A stretch of DNA of 64,000 nt from Cohnella sp. SGD-V74 (GCF_003001675.1 NZ_PVYW01000005.1:310001-374000), one strand, 5' to 3'. Counted from the first letter of the stretch, positions 34,688-44,952 are shown. A program made the numbers and translations. Notes: generated from the sequence alone by a model not told the origin.

Positions 34688-35845
34688 TTACCGCCTCCCG
34701 TATTTCCGGAACAGACCGTAAATGCCGGCCGCCACGACAAGGACGATCAGCACGCCGATCCAGCCCCACAGCATCGACGTTTCAACAGTGACGCGGAACA
34801 TGGCGGAAGCCGTTTTCTCCGGAGAGCTGGCGGTCAGATTGGCGACGTAATCGCCGGCCAGCGCTTTGTCGGAAGCTTTGACGGTGGCCGTGACCGGAAC
34901 GGATTGGCCTGCCGCGACGGAACGGATCGTCTTCGGCTCGAACGTCACTTCCCAGTTGGCGGGAAGCTGCCCGCTCAAGCTGACGTCGGTAATTTCGGCA
35001 GAGCCCGTATTTTTGACGACGAGCTCCAGATTGCGCGTCTTGCCGGCGGTAATGTCGGCGCTGAGCCGCTCGTCGGCCGTCGTGAGCTCAAGGCCGTACG
35101 ATCCGGTAATGGCGGCTTCCACCTGCGCCTGCGCCGATGTGCTTCCGCTTGCGGCGTGGACGACGATCGGATACGTATCGGCGGGAGCGCTCTGGGCGGG
35201 AGTGACGTCCAGGCTGATCGATTTCGAGCTGCCCGGCTCGACGTCGACGGACGTGACGTTGCTTCCGCTCACGGAGAACCGGACGTACCAGCCGGCGGGC
35301 GCTTCCGAGGTCAGCGCGTATTGCTGCTTGGAAGCGGTGCGGTTGTCGAGCGTCAGGCTGTACGTGAACTTGGAGTCCGCATGGCCTTCGCGGTTAGGCT
35401 GGTCGACGGACAGTTCGGACTTGTAGGAGCCTTGCTCCGCCACGTTCACCTTGATCGGAAGCGAGCCGAATTCGCCGGCGTTCAGCTTGAACGAATAGTC
35501 GCCTTTGTTCACTTCCAGCGGCACGGTCAGGCTCAGGCTGAGCATCTGGGACTCCCCGGGCTTCACCGAGATTTGCCGGACGCGGTTGCCGCCGGCCGTC
35601 AGCTCGTAAGTCCAGCCGAGACTCCCGGTGTCGAACGAGACGTCGGCCGTCCGGATTTCGTCGGAATCGTTGATGACGTCGATCGAATAGTTGAGCTTCT
35701 CGCCCGGCGATACCGACAAGTACGTGTACGGCGTGAACAGCTTCAGCAGCGGGGCCGCCGCGGCGAGCGACGCGCCTCCCAGCAGAGCGCCCAGCAGCAG
35801 CGTTAGGACGAGCGCTCCGGATAACGGTTTGGTCAGTTTCTTCAT
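34688..35845 (-). CDS. exported NEW3-domain protein anchored by a C-terminal helix
   Basis: A 385-residue protein with a signal peptide (LTKPLSGALVLTLLLGALLGGASLAAAA), three or four Ig-like NEW3 (NPCBM-associated) beta domains, visible as repeats of PGE/PGS(S)xxxSL strands such as VKPGESQMLSLSLTV and VEPGSSKSISLDV, and a C-terminal helix plus basic tail (WIGVLIVLVVAAGIYGLFRKYGRR). It is the first gene of the ABC operon and would sit outside the cell next to the permease. Such proteins often accompany ABC exporters; the role is unproven. Confidence 0.82.
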   Translation of the reverse strand: MKKLTKPLSGALVLTLLLGALLGGASLAAAAPLLKLFTPYTYLSVSPGEKLNYSIDVINDSDEIRTADVSFDTGSLGWTYELTAGGNRVRQISVKPGESQMLSLSLTVPLEVNKGDYSFKLNAGEFGSLPIKVNVAEQGSYKSELSVDQPNREGHADSKFTYSLTLDNRTASKQQYALTSEAPAGWYVRFSVSGSNVTSVDVEPGSSKSISLDVTPAQSAPADTYPIVVHAASGSTSAQAQVEAAITGSYGLELTTADERLSADITAGKTRNLELVVKNTGSAEITDVSLSGQLPANWEVTFEPKTIRSVAAGQSVPVTATVKASDKALAGDYVANLTASSPEKTASAMFRVTVETSMLWGWIGVLIVLVVAAGIYGLFRKYGRR

Positions 35846-36108
35846 GACAACAATTCCCCCTCGACTCCAAAAAAGTGATTTTCACCCCTACTACGCGCGA
35901 CCTCCGCGAACGGATTTAGCCGAAAGTTAAAAAATTGCTTAGAAGAAGCTTAAAGGAACATAAAAAAATGCCGGGCCGGTTTTCTCGCCGCTTTCTTTTT
36001 GATATTTTAGTGTCGAAAAGAACCTGTCTGAAGGCGGCAAAGCCGTCCCTTTCGGAATGCAATGGGCTTCCTTGGCATTGGTTCAATCTATACAGGTGCG
36101 GAGGTGCG

Positions 36109-36726
36109 ATGAACATGGGCACGATCCCTGACCGGTCGGGGCGCGAGGATCTGTTCGAGCAGTTTGCGCTCATGCGGGAAGGCTCGATGGAGGCGTTCGA
36201 CCGCTTCTATCGGCAAGCGGCCCCTTTCGTAATGGGAATCGCCGGCAAGCTGCTCGGCGGAGACCGGATGGAAACCGAAGACGTCTGCCACGATGTGCTG
36301 TTGACCGTCATTTCGCAGCCGGAGAAATATTGCCCGGAGAGGGGCTCGGTGGAAGCGTGGCTGGCGGTGCTGACGAAAAGCCGGTGTATGGACCGGCTGC
36401 GCAAGCGCCGGCGGATCGTGCTGGAGCAGCGCGAGGCGCCGTTCGAGCGACGGCTGGCTTGGGCGGGAGAGACAGCGCTTCCGGAGCAGCGCGTGCTGGC
36501 CAAAATGGAAGGGGAGGCGCTCCGGCAGGCGCTGGCCGAGCTGGACGGCGAGCAGAGGCGAACGCTGTCCGAGGTGTATTACGGCGAACGCACGCGCACG
36601 GAGCTGGCGGAAGCTTGGCGAGTTCCCGTCGGGACGGTCAAGTCGCGCGTGCGATACGGTTTGAACCATCTGCACAAGGCGATGGAGCGGCTCGGCTGGT
36701 CGAGCGGGCCGAAAGGAGGGGGCTAA
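36109..36726 (+). CDS. ECF RNA polymerase sigma factor
   Basis: A 205-residue sigma factor with region 2 (SMEAFDRFYRQAAPFVMGIA, EDVCHDVLLTVISQPEKY, GSVEAWLAVLTKSRCMDRLRKRRR) and region 4 (LDGEQRRTLSEVYYGERTRTELA, VPVGTVKSRVRYGLNHLH). GGAGG lies 4 bases before ATG 36109 and 10 before ATG 36115; either start is possible. It ends one base before the zinc-type anti-sigma gene, forming a usual pair. Confidence 0.92.
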   Translation: MNMGTIPDRSGREDLFEQFALMREGSMEAFDRFYRQAAPFVMGIAGKLLGGDRMETEDVCHDVLLTVISQPEKYCPERGSVEAWLAVLTKSRCMDRLRKRRRIVLEQREAPFERRLAWAGETALPEQRVLAKMEGEALRQALAELDGEQRRTLSEVYYGERTRTELAEAWRVPVGTVKSRVRYGLNHLHKAMERLGWSSGPKGGG

Positions 36727-36727
36727 G

Positions 36728-37540
36728 ATGATGGGCAGAGATTGCGGCATCCCGGACGAACGCTGGATCGACTACCATCTCGGCAAGCTGGGCAGAGCCT
36801 CCTCCGAAGCGCTGGAGCGGCACGCGGAGAGCTGTTCCGTCTGCCGCAGCTGCTGCAAGCGCTGGGCGGATCTGCTCGGAACGGCGGCGGAGAGTGCGGA
36901 CGAAGGCATTGGCGTTCAAGCGGTGGCAGCCGATCGCGCGGAGGAGCCGGCGGCTTCGGCGATGTACCGTTCGCTGCGGCGGCGGATGGCGGTGCGGGCT
37001 TTCTTGCGCCGGGCGAAGCGAAGACCGGGCAGGCTGGCGGCCGCTTGCGTCTGCGCGGCGCTGCTCGCGACGGCCTCGGTCGGGTTGCTCCGATACCCGG
37101 CAGCTTCCGAGCAACCGGCCGCGGCCCTCGAAGCGGAGCACTACGCGCGGATGCACGTGCCGGAAGGGGCGAGGCTGATGGAGCTCCCGGGCACCCGCGT
37201 CATCTCCGCGCCGGATATGGCCGCGTGGCCGTCGTCGCCGTCCTCGATCAAGCCGCGGCGAAGTCTGACGGTCTGGATCAACGCCGATACGGAGGAGTTG
37301 TTCGTGCTGATGGAAGGCGTGCTTGCATCCGACGCGAGCGACGTGCAGGCGTGGGCGGACAGCAGAAGCCGGCTTTCGAATCTGGGCCTGCTGGAGTTCC
37401 ACAGCGGACAGGGGCATTTGTACTCGCGCTTTCGGGAGATGGCCGCGCTGGAGGCTCTGCGCTTTACGATCGAGCCGAAGGGCGGCAGCGATCTTCCGAC
37501 AACTCCGGACAGCGCGCATGTTCGGCTGGCGAGCGAATGA
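36728..37540 (+). CDS. anti-sigma factor with zinc-finger-type N-terminus
   Basis: A 270-residue membrane protein. The cytoplasmic N-terminus has the ZAS pattern HAESCSVCRSCC (His about 32, Cys 36 and 39), which holds the ECF sigma factor. One membrane helix (LAAACVCAALLATASVGLL, about residues 95-113) leads to an extracytoplasmic domain. AAGGAGGGGG precedes the start. It should keep the adjacent sigma factor inactive until a surface signal arrives. Confidence 0.88.
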   Translation: MMGRDCGIPDERWIDYHLGKLGRASSEALERHAESCSVCRSCCKRWADLLGTAAESADEGIGVQAVAADRAEEPAASAMYRSLRRRMAVRAFLRRAKRRPGRLAAACVCAALLATASVGLLRYPAASEQPAAALEAEHYARMHVPEGARLMELPGTRVISAPDMAAWPSSPSSIKPRRSLTVWINADTEELFVLMEGVLASDASDVQAWADSRSRLSNLGLLEFHSGQGHLYSRFREMAALEALRFTIEPKGGSDLPTTPDSAHVRLASE

Positions 37541-37570
37541 GCGGCGAATCGCGGAAACGGCAATGAAGTT

Positions 37571-37604
37571 AAGGATGCATCTTCTTTCGGGGATGCGTCC
37601 TTTT
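37571..37604 (+). terminator. terminator of the sigma/anti-sigma operon
   Basis: AAGGATGCATC and GGATGCGTCCTT form the stem (37571-37601) with one G-T pair, followed by TTTTC. Confidence 0.8.
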
Positions 37605-37643
37605 CTTTCTGTCGCTGCCCGATTCGCATGCAGGAGCAAACGA

Positions 37644-37898
37644 AGGACGATGTTCTAAAGAATCGACTAACGTGTCCCCAATCGCGCTCGAACGGAGGAC
37701 GATGTTCTAAAGAATCGACTAACGTGTCCCGAATCGCGCTCAAATGGAGAGCGATGTTCTAAAGAATCGACTAACGTGCCCCCAATCGCGCTCGAACGGA
37801 GGACGATGTTCTAAAGAATCGACTAACGTGTCCCCAATCGCGCTCGAACGGAGGACGATGTTCTAAAGAATCGACTAACGTGTCCCCAATCGCGCTCC
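37644..37898. repeat. five 52 bp tandem repeats
   Basis: GATGTTCTAAAGAATCGACT recurs at 37649, 37701, 37753, 37805 and 37857, exactly 52 bases apart, inside units that also share AACGTGYCCCSAATCGCGCT. The units differ at only a few bases. There are no spacers of different sequence, so it is not a CRISPR array. Each unit carries TTCTAAAGAA, a small palindrome. No gene or known function. Confidence 0.9.
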
Positions 37899-38021
37899 TA
37901 ACCCGCTAACTCCCCGAGCAAAGCCGCATTTTCTCCAGCCGCCGCACTCAGGTCCCGCGAACTCGCCATTTACGACAGAAATGTGTCAAACGAGCTTTAA
38001 TATAAGAATAGTTCGTTACAA

Positions 38022-38064
38022 TGTGATTTATTTCACAAGATAAAATCGACCGCAGGATTATACT
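38022..38064 (+). promoter_or_regulatory. Fnr-type activated promoter of the anaerobic operon
   Basis: TGTGA-TTTATT-TCACA (38022-38037) is a perfect Fnr-class site. The -10 box TATACT (38059-38064) puts the start near 38071, so the site is centred at about -41.5, the class II activation position. There is no good -35 box, as expected for an activator-dependent promoter. Confidence 0.85.
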
Positions 38065-38095
38065 GGGATCATGAAGAGGAAAGGGATGTGATTCC

Positions 38096-38617
38096 ATGGT
38101 GAAACTACACGTCGCTATCAATAGTATCGAACCGAACGAGGAGATGCGCGAATGGTTGCTCGAATCCTCCGTCGCCCGCGCAAGACAGGAACATGAAGCG
38201 TTGAAGGAAGAGCTCAGAAGCATTTACGATCAAGCGTGCAACGTCCGCAACGACCGCGAAGAGAAGAGGCTGAACCGCGAAATCCGGCAGCTCCACGACT
38301 GCGTCAAGCTGTTCATGAAGCATTGGGCCGCGCACACCAAGTGGGAAGATTCCGAGCTGTACCCGCAAGCGGCGACCTATCTCGGAGCCGAGCCCGACCT
38401 GTTCATGCTGATGGAGCAGGAGTACGAGCTGGCCGATCAGTATTTGCGAACGTTCATGCGGACGCTGGAGAAGGCCGAATACCCGATCGGACGGGAAGAG
38501 GCGTGCAAGATGACTGCCTATCTCATCCAGGCTTACGCGGTGCTGAACAATCGTTTCCGGGAAGAAGACGAGATCATGATGGATTTGACGGACCGTTCCA
38601 ACGCTTACGGCTTCTAG
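38096..38617 (+). CDS. hemerythrin-like protein, first of two
   Basis: A 173-residue helical protein with hemerythrin HHE-type residues: EH in ARQEHEALKEEL, His in LHDCVKLFMKHWAAHTKWEDSELYP. The last iron-ligand helix has EEDEIMM in place of the usual HxxxE, so the metal site may differ. Hemerythrin domains bind O2 or NO at a di-iron centre. It is the first gene after the Fnr promoter and lies 40 bases before a second such gene. Confidence 0.78.
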   Translation: MVKLHVAINSIEPNEEMREWLLESSVARARQEHEALKEELRSIYDQACNVRNDREEKRLNREIRQLHDCVKLFMKHWAAHTKWEDSELYPQAATYLGAEPDLFMLMEQEYELADQYLRTFMRTLEKAEYPIGREEACKMTAYLIQAYAVLNNRFREEDEIMMDLTDRSNAYGF

Positions 38618-38657
38618 CCTGAGCGGACAATCCCCATTTACGAAGGGAGAGATTTCG

Positions 38658-39146
38658 ATGCCTCATGCGGTCAATTCTCCGCTGTACGCACTGTATATGA
38701 GGTACGACCAGTGGAAGGAAGAGCACGACGCGCTGTACGGCAGACTTCTCGAATTGTGCAAGCTGATGCGGTGGAACCCCGGCAACTTCGACTACCCGTT
38801 CTGGGGGACGCACCATCGCAACGTGCATGAGAAGTTCATCCCGTTCATGAACGACTGGCAAGCCCATCTGGCGAGAGAAAAGGAGATCATCTACCCGATC
38901 GCCAAGTCCGCCATCTGCGGAGGAAGAATGGGACCGGCGGCGGTGCTCGAGCAGGAGGACGTCATCGCGGGCCAGTTCTACGAAGCGTACTTGGCGGCGG
39001 TAAAGGCCGAGGAGTCGCCCGAAGATTGCCTGTCCAGGCTGCTTCAGGTGCTCATGATTATCGCCGAGCATTTCCGGGTAGAGAACGAGACGGTAGTCCC
39101 CGCGGCCGAACGCCTGCTGGAAGAAATCGAGTACATCGGATCTTAA
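38658..39146 (+). CDS. hemerythrin-like protein, second of two
   Basis: A 162-residue helical protein with fuller hemerythrin ligands than its neighbour: EEHDALYGRL, HHRNVHEKF, WQAHLAREKEIIYPIA and AEHFRVENETVVPAAE. GAAGGGAGAG precedes the ATG. It ends 22 bases before adhE. Placed between an Fnr promoter and genes for oxygen-sensitive fermentation enzymes, it is probably an O2/NO sensor or scavenger; this is inference. Confidence 0.8.
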   Translation: MPHAVNSPLYALYMRYDQWKEEHDALYGRLLELCKLMRWNPGNFDYPFWGTHHRNVHEKFIPFMNDWQAHLAREKEIIYPIAKSAICGGRMGPAAVLEQEDVIAGQFYEAYLAAVKAEESPEDCLSRLLQVLMIIAEHFRVENETVVPAAERLLEEIEYIGS

Positions 39147-39168
39147 CCAACTTAAGGAGGCAGATGCC

Positions 39169-41781
39169 ATGGCAGCCAAAGAACAAGTTCAGGAAACTTT
39201 CGTCGCCGCGCAGAAAGAAGTCAATCTGTTGACGGAGAGAGCTAGGCAAGCCCAGGAGCAATTCATGCAGCTGGATCAGGACGCCGTAGATCGGATCGTG
39301 CAGAAAATGGCGCTGGCCGGGCTCGACAAGCATATGCCGCTGGCGAAAATGGCGGTCGAGGAAACCGGGCGCGGCGTATACGAGGATAAAATCACGAAAA
39401 ACATTTTCGCCACCGAATACATTTACCACAGCATCAAAAAAGAGAAGACGGTCGGCGTCGTCGAAGACAACCCTTACGAGAACTACCGCGTCGTCGCCGA
39501 GCCGGTCGGCGTCATCGCCGGCATTACGCCGGTGACCAATCCGACGTCCACGACGATGTTCAAGGCGCTGATCGCGGCCAAGACGCGCAACCCGATCATC
39601 TTCGCCTTCCACCCGTCGGCGCAGAAATCCAGCCGCGAAGCGGCGAAGACGCTGCTCGAAGCGGCGGTGGCGGAGGGGGCTCCGGAGCACTGCATCCAAT
39701 GGATCGATCACCCGTCCGTCGAGGCGACGCAGCAGCTGATGAACCATAAGGACGTGGCGCTCGTGCTCGCGACCGGCGGCTCGGCGATGGTCAAGGCGGC
39801 GTACAGCACCGGCAAGCCGGCGCTCGGCGTCGGTCCCGGCAACGTGCCGTGCTTCATCGAGCGGACGGCGGATCTGGATCAGGCGGTCACGGACCTCATC
39901 TTGTCGAAAACGTTCGACAACGGCATGATCTGCGCCTCGGAGCAGGCGGTCATTCTCGACGAACCGATCTATGCGGCGGCCAAAAAGAAAATGATCCAGC
40001 TCGGCTGCTACTTCCTGAACAAGGAAGAGACGGAGAAAGTATCGGGACTGGTCATCAATTCCGAGAAATGCGCGGTGAACGCGGTCATCGTCGGCCAGCC
40101 GGCGGCGAAAATCGCGGAGATGGCCGGAGTCGCGGTACCTGCCGGAACGAAAATACTGGTCGCCGAATTGGCCGGAGTCGGAGACAAGTATCCGCTGTCG
40201 GCCGAGAAGCTGAGCCCCGTGCTCGCTTGCTATAAGGTCAAGAACGCCGAGCAGGGCATCGAGCGGGCCGTGCAGGTCGTCGCCTTCGGCGGCATGGGCC
40301 ACTCGTCGGTCATCCACTCGAACGATCAGGACGTCATCGCGGCATTCTCGGCTCGTCTGCAAACCGGCCGCATCATCGTGAACGCCCCTTCGACGCACGG
40401 CGCGATCGGCGACATCTACAACACGAACCTGCCGTCGCTGACGCTCGGCTGCGGCTCGTACGGCCATAATTCGACGACGTCGAACGTCACTGCGGTCAAC
40501 CTGATCAACCTGAAGCGCGTCGCTTACCGCACGCTGAATATGCAGTGGTTCAAGGTGCCGCCGAAAGTGTACTTCGAACGCGGATCGACGCAGTATTTGG
40601 AGAAAATGCCGGACATCGCGCGGGTGATGATCGTCACCGACGCTGCGATGGTCAGCCTCGGCTACGTGGAGAAAGTGGAATACTACTTGCGGAAACGGGC
40701 GACGCCGGTCGCGATCGAAGTGTTCTCGGAAGTCGAGCCAGACCCTTCGACGGATACGGTGGAGCGCGGCAGGCGGATGATGGCCCAGTTCAAGCCGGAC
40801 TGCATCATCGCCCTCGGCGGCGGCTCGCCGATGGACGCGGCGAAGGCGATGTGGCTGTTCTACGAATATCCGGAGACGAGCTTCGACTCGCTGAAGATGA
40901 AGTTCCTCGACATCCGCAAGCGGATCTACAAGTACCCGCGGCTCGGCCGCAAAGCGAAGTTCGTCGCCATTCCGACGACTTCGGGCACCGGATCGGAAGT
41001 GACGTCGTTCGCCGTCATCACCGACAAGAACAAGGGCAATACGAAATATCCGCTCGCCGATTACGAGCTGACTCCGGACGTCGCCATCATCGATCCGGAT
41101 TACGTGTACAGCCTGCCGAAGACGGCGGTCGCCGACACCGGCATGGACGTGCTGACGCACGCGATCGAGTCGTACGTGTCGGTCATGGCCAACGACTATA
41201 CGGACGGCTTGGCGCTCAAGGCGATCCAGCTCGTGTTCGAGAACCTGGAAGCCTCGTACCATAAGGCAGATCCGAGAGCGCGGGAGAAAATGCACAACGC
41301 CTCGACGATCGCGGGCATGGCGTTCGCCAACGCGTTCCTCGGCATCAACCACAGCTTGGCGCACAAGTGGGGCGGACAGTACCATACGGCGCACGGACGC
41401 ACGAACGCGATTCTGATGCCGCACGTCATCCGCTACAACGCGGAGAAGCCGTCGAAGTTCGCTTCGTTCCCGAAATACGACCACTTCGTCGCCGACAAGC
41501 GATACGCGGACATCGCCAGAGTGCTCGGATTGCCTTGCGGCACGACCGAGGAAGGCGTAGCCAGCCTGATCGACGCGATCCGCAAGCTGAACCGCTCGCT
41601 CGATATTCCGGAATCGTTCCAGGCGCTCGGCTTCGATCCGAACGATTTCGAGAGCAGAGTCGACTACTTGGCCGACCGGGCGTTCGAGGACCAATGCACG
41701 ACCGCGAACCCGCGCATGCCGCTCGTTACCGAGCTGGCCGACGTATACCGCAACGCGTTTTACGGAAAATTCGCTTTGTAG
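39169..41781 (+). CDS. adhE: bifunctional acetaldehyde-CoA/alcohol dehydrogenase AdhE
   Basis: An 870-residue cytosolic enzyme that reduces acetyl-CoA to acetaldehyde and then ethanol with NADH. The N-terminal aldehyde dehydrogenase half has the catalytic Cys in FDNGMICASEQAV (about residue 252); the C-terminal iron-dependent alcohol dehydrogenase half has GGGSPMDAAKAMWLFYE, and the metal His motifs in GMAFANAFLGINHSLAHKWG. Length fits the family. AAGGAGG precedes the ATG. With pflB and pflA it makes ethanol from pyruvate without oxygen. Confidence 0.97.
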   Translation: MAAKEQVQETFVAAQKEVNLLTERARQAQEQFMQLDQDAVDRIVQKMALAGLDKHMPLAKMAVEETGRGVYEDKITKNIFATEYIYHSIKKEKTVGVVEDNPYENYRVVAEPVGVIAGITPVTNPTSTTMFKALIAAKTRNPIIFAFHPSAQKSSREAAKTLLEAAVAEGAPEHCIQWIDHPSVEATQQLMNHKDVALVLATGGSAMVKAAYSTGKPALGVGPGNVPCFIERTADLDQAVTDLILSKTFDNGMICASEQAVILDEPIYAAAKKKMIQLGCYFLNKEETEKVSGLVINSEKCAVNAVIVGQPAAKIAEMAGVAVPAGTKILVAELAGVGDKYPLSAEKLSPVLACYKVKNAEQGIERAVQVVAFGGMGHSSVIHSNDQDVIAAFSARLQTGRIIVNAPSTHGAIGDIYNTNLPSLTLGCGSYGHNSTTSNVTAVNLINLKRVAYRTLNMQWFKVPPKVYFERGSTQYLEKMPDIARVMIVTDAAMVSLGYVEKVEYYLRKRATPVAIEVFSEVEPDPSTDTVERGRRMMAQFKPDCIIALGGGSPMDAAKAMWLFYEYPETSFDSLKMKFLDIRKRIYKYPRLGRKAKFVAIPTTSGTGSEVTSFAVITDKNKGNTKYPLADYELTPDVAIIDPDYVYSLPKTAVADTGMDVLTHAIESYVSVMANDYTDGLALKAIQLVFENLEASYHKADPRAREKMHNASTIAGMAFANAFLGINHSLAHKWGGQYHTAHGRTNAILMPHVIRYNAEKPSKFASFPKYDHFVADKRYADIARVLGLPCGTTEEGVASLIDAIRKLNRSLDIPESFQALGFDPNDFESRVDYLADRAFEDQCTTANPRMPLVTELADVYRNAFYGKFAL

Positions 41782-41855
41782 ACGTCCGACCTTCTCTCGG
41801 TGCTGAGAACCGAACTTATTAAACGCTCACTTAAATCAACTGGGAGGGAACGAAC

Positions 41856-44135
41856 ATGGCGATTACGGAAAAGGACTTGAACAGAGCGGCGGCTGCCGCC
41901 GCTCCTGCCGACGGCTGGAGAGGGTTCCGCTCCGGGCGCTGGCAAAGGCACGTCGACGTGAACGATTTTATCGGGCTAAATTTGACGCCGTACGAAGGAG
42001 ACGAATCCTTCCTGGCCGAACCGACGGATGCGACGCTCGAGCTGTGGGACGCGGTATTGGAGCTGATGAAGAAGGAGAGGCAGAACGGCGGCGTGCTCGA
42101 CATCGACACCGAGACGGTGTCCACGATCGTCTCGCACGGTCCCGCCTACATCAAGCGCGAGCTGGAGAAAATCGTCGGCCTCCAGACCGACGCTCCGCTC
42201 AAGCGGTCGATCCAGCCGTTCGGCGGCATCCGCATGGTGGACGACGCCTGCAAAGCGTACGGCTACGAGCTGCCGGAAGCGACGCGCAAGCTGTTCACCG
42301 ACATTCGCAAGACGCACAATCAGGGCGTATTCGACGCTTACACAACCGAGATGAAGCTGGCGCGGAAAGCCGGCATCATTACCGGACTGCCGGACGCGTA
42401 CGGACGCGGACGCATCATCGGAGATTACCGGAGAGTGGCGCTGTACGGCGTCGACCGGCTGATCGAAGCGAAGAAGGAGGACCTGCTGCAGCTGGAGACG
42501 GACGTCATCTCGGAAGACGTCATCCGCGCGCGGGAGGAGCTGTCCGAGCAAATCCGCAGCCTTGCCGAGCTGAAGACGATGGCCGCTTCCTACGGCTTCG
42601 ACGTCTCCCGTCCGGCGGCCAACGCCCATGAAGCGGTGCAGTGGCTGTACTTCGCTTATCTGGCGGCGATCAAGGAGCAGAACGGGGCGGCGATGAGCCT
42701 GGGCCGCGTATCCAGCTTCCTCGACGTCTACATCGAGCGGGACAAACGGGAAGGCACGCTGACCGAGGCGGAGGCGCAGGAGCTGATCGACCACCTCGTC
42801 ATGAAGCTGCGGATGGTCAAGTTCCTCCGCACGCCCGACTACAACGAGCTGTTCAGCGGCGACCCGACCTGGGTGACCGAGTCGATCGGCGGCATGGGCA
42901 ACGACGGGCGCACGAGGGTGACGCGCAACTCGTTCCGCTTCCTGCACACGCTGTACAACCTCGGGCCGGCGCCCGAACCGAACTTGACGGTGCTCTGGTC
43001 GACGCGTCTACCGGAAGGGTTCAAAAACTACTGCGCCAAAGTGTCGGTAGACACGAGCTCCATCCAGTACGAGAACGACGATCTGATGCGGCCGGAATTC
43101 GGCGATGACTACGGCATCGCATGCTGCGTGTCCGCGATGCGGATCGGCAAGCAAATGCAGTTTTTCGGAGCACGCGCCAATCTGGGCAAGACGCTCCTGT
43201 ACGCGATCAACGGCGGCAAGGACGAGAAGCTCGGCATCCAGGTCGGCCCCGCGCTCGCTCCGCTGTCGGGAGAGACGCTCGACTACGGGGAAGTGATGGA
43301 GCGCTTCGACCGCGTCATGGATTGGCTCGCCAGACTGTACATGAACACGCTGAACGTCATTCACTACATGCATGACAAATACTGCTACGAACGCATCGAG
43401 ATGGCGCTGCACGACCGCGAGATTTTGCGCACGATGGCTTGCGGCATCGCCGGGCTGTCGGTCGTCGCCGACTCGCTTAGCGCCATCAAGTACGCCAAGG
43501 TGAAGCCGATTCGCAATGAGCAGGGGCTGGCCGTCGACTTCGAGATCGAAGGCGAATATCCGCAGTACGGCAACAACGACGCGCGGGTGGACGACATCGC
43601 CGTCGCGGTGACCGAGTCGTTCATGAACAAGCTGCGCAAGCATCCGACGTACCGGAACGCGCTGCCGACGATGTCGGTGCTGACGATTACGTCGAACGTC
43701 GTCTACGGCAAGAAGACGGGCAGCACGCCGGACGGACGCAAGGCGGGAGAGCCGTTCGCTCCGGGCGCGAACCCGATGCACGGACGGGATCGCAAGGGCG
43801 CGCTCGCCTCGCTCGGCTCGGTAGCCAAGCTGCCTTACGCCAGCTGCCTCGACGGCATCTCGAACACGTTCTCGATCGTTCCGAAGGCGCTCGGCCGCGA
43901 GGCCGATACGCGGGTACGCAACCTCGTCTCGCTGCTGGACGGCTACGCCGCAAGCAAAGGGCATCACCTGAACGTCAACGTGTTCAACCGGGAGCAGCTG
44001 CTGGACGCGATGGAGCATCCGGAGAACTATCCGCAGCTGACGATCCGCGTCTCGGGCTATGCGGTCAACTTCATCAAGCTGACCCGCGAGCAGCAGCTCG
44101 ACGTGCTGAACCGCACGTTCCACGGATCGGTGTAA
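41856..44135 (+). CDS. pflB: pyruvate formate-lyase (formate C-acetyltransferase) PflB
   Basis: A 759-residue glycyl-radical enzyme that splits pyruvate with CoA into acetyl-CoA and formate. The paired catalytic cysteines are in [15 protein letters not shown] and the glycyl-radical loop near the end is [20 protein letters not shown] (Gly about 734). CTGGGAGGG precedes ATG 41856. It needs activation by PflA, encoded 52 bases downstream, and is destroyed by oxygen when active. Confidence 0.97.
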   Translation: MAITEKDLNRAAAAAAPADGWRGFRSGRWQRHVDVNDFIGLNLTPYEGDESFLAEPTDATLELWDAVLELMKKERQNGGVLDIDTETVSTIVSHGPAYIKRELEKIVGLQTDAPLKRSIQPFGGIRMVDDACKAYGYELPEATRKLFTDIRKTHNQGVFDAYTTEMKLARKAGIITGLPDAYGRGRIIGDYRRVALYGVDRLIEAKKEDLLQLETDVISEDVIRAREELSEQIRSLAELKTMAASYGFDVSRPAANAHEAVQWLYFAYLAAIKEQNGAAMSLGRVSSFLDVYIERDKREGTLTEAEAQELIDHLVMKLRMVKFLRTPDYNELFSGDPTWVTESIGGMGNDGRTRVTRNSFRFLHTLYNLGPAPEPNLTVLWSTRLPEGFKNYCAKVSVDTSSIQYENDDLMRPEFGDDYGIACCVSAMRIGKQMQFFGARANLGKTLLYAINGGKDEKLGIQVGPALAPLSGETLDYGEVMERFDRVMDWLARLYMNTLNVIHYMHDKYCYERIEMALHDREILRTMACGIAGLSVVADSLSAIKYAKVKPIRNEQGLAVDFEIEGEYPQYGNNDARVDDIAVAVTESFMNKLRKHPTYRNALPTMSVLTITSNVVYGKKTGSTPDGRKAGEPFAPGANPMHGRDRKGALASLGSVAKLPYASCLDGISNTFSIVPKALGREADTRVRNLVSLLDGYAASKGHHLNVNVFNREQLLDAMEHPENYPQLTIRVSGYAVNFIKLTREQQLDVLNRTFHGSV

Positions 44136-44187
44136 CAACGGGCAATCGTCGGTCGATAGACAAGCAAGAGAGAGGGAGGCGGAGAAC

Positions 44188-44949
44188 ATGATGCATACGG
44201 GGAGAATCCACTCTCTTGAAACGTTCGGGACGGTGGACGGACCGGGAATCCGGTTCGTCCTGTTCCTCCAAGGCTGCGCGCTGCAGTGCCGCTACTGCCA
44301 CAATCCGGATTCGTGGGATACGCAGGCCGGCGAGCTGCGGAGCGTGGACGATATTTTGCGGGAGATCGAGCCTTACGTCGAGTACTACCGCCGTTCCGGC
44401 GGGGGCATTACGGTGACGGGAGGCGAGCCGACGCTGCAGGCGCCGTTCGTGGACGAGCTGTTCCGGGCTTGCAAGGAAAGATGGGGGCTGCACACCGCGC
44501 TCGATTCGTCCGGCTTCTGCGAGCCGAGCCACGCCCAGGCTTTGCTGGACGCGACCGATCTCGTGCTGCTCGACCTGAAGCGCATGGACCGCGACGCGCA
44601 TCGGGAACTGACGAGCCAGCCCAACGACCGCATTCTGAGATTCGCCAAGCATCTGTCCGAGCGGGGGACGAAAATGTGGATCAGAAGAGTGCTCATTCCC
44701 GGATGGACCGACGGCTCGGACGAATTGCTGGAGCTCGGCCGCTTCATCGGCGGACTCGACGGAGTGGAGAAAGTCGAAGTGCTGCCGTATCACCGAATGG
44801 GCGTGTACAAGTGGCATCAGCTCGGCAAAGCGTATCCGCTGGAAGGCGTGATGGAGCCGGGACCCGAGGAAGTCGCGAGAGCAAACCGGCTGATCGGGCA
44901 AGGAATAGAGGAGGGCAAACGGGAACTGGCTCTCCTAGTCGCTAAGTAA
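44188..44949 (+). CDS. pflA: pyruvate formate-lyase activating enzyme PflA (radical SAM)
   Basis: A 253-residue radical SAM enzyme that installs the glycyl radical in PflB. The cluster motif CALQCRYCHNPDSW (CxxxCxxC, about residues 30-37) and the SAM-binding GGGITVTGGEP are clear. AGAGGGAGG precedes the start. It ends the anaerobic operon at a strong terminator. Confidence 0.96.
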   Translation: MMHTGRIHSLETFGTVDGPGIRFVLFLQGCALQCRYCHNPDSWDTQAGELRSVDDILREIEPYVEYYRRSGGGITVTGGEPTLQAPFVDELFRACKERWGLHTALDSSGFCEPSHAQALLDATDLVLLDLKRMDRDAHRELTSQPNDRILRFAKHLSERGTKMWIRRVLIPGWTDGSDELLELGRFIGGLDGVEKVEVLPYHRMGVYKWHQLGKAYPLEGVMEPGPEEVARANRLIGQGIEEGKRELALLVAK

Positions 44950-44952
44950 AAG

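Noticed and set aside
37644-37898. CRISPR array
   Set aside because: The units are contiguous 52 bp repeats without variable spacers, and no cas gene is near.
39058-41694. An 878-residue minus-strand frame opposite adhE
   Set aside because: It is an Arg/His/Val-rich antisense shadow common in high-GC genes; adhE is certain on the other strand.
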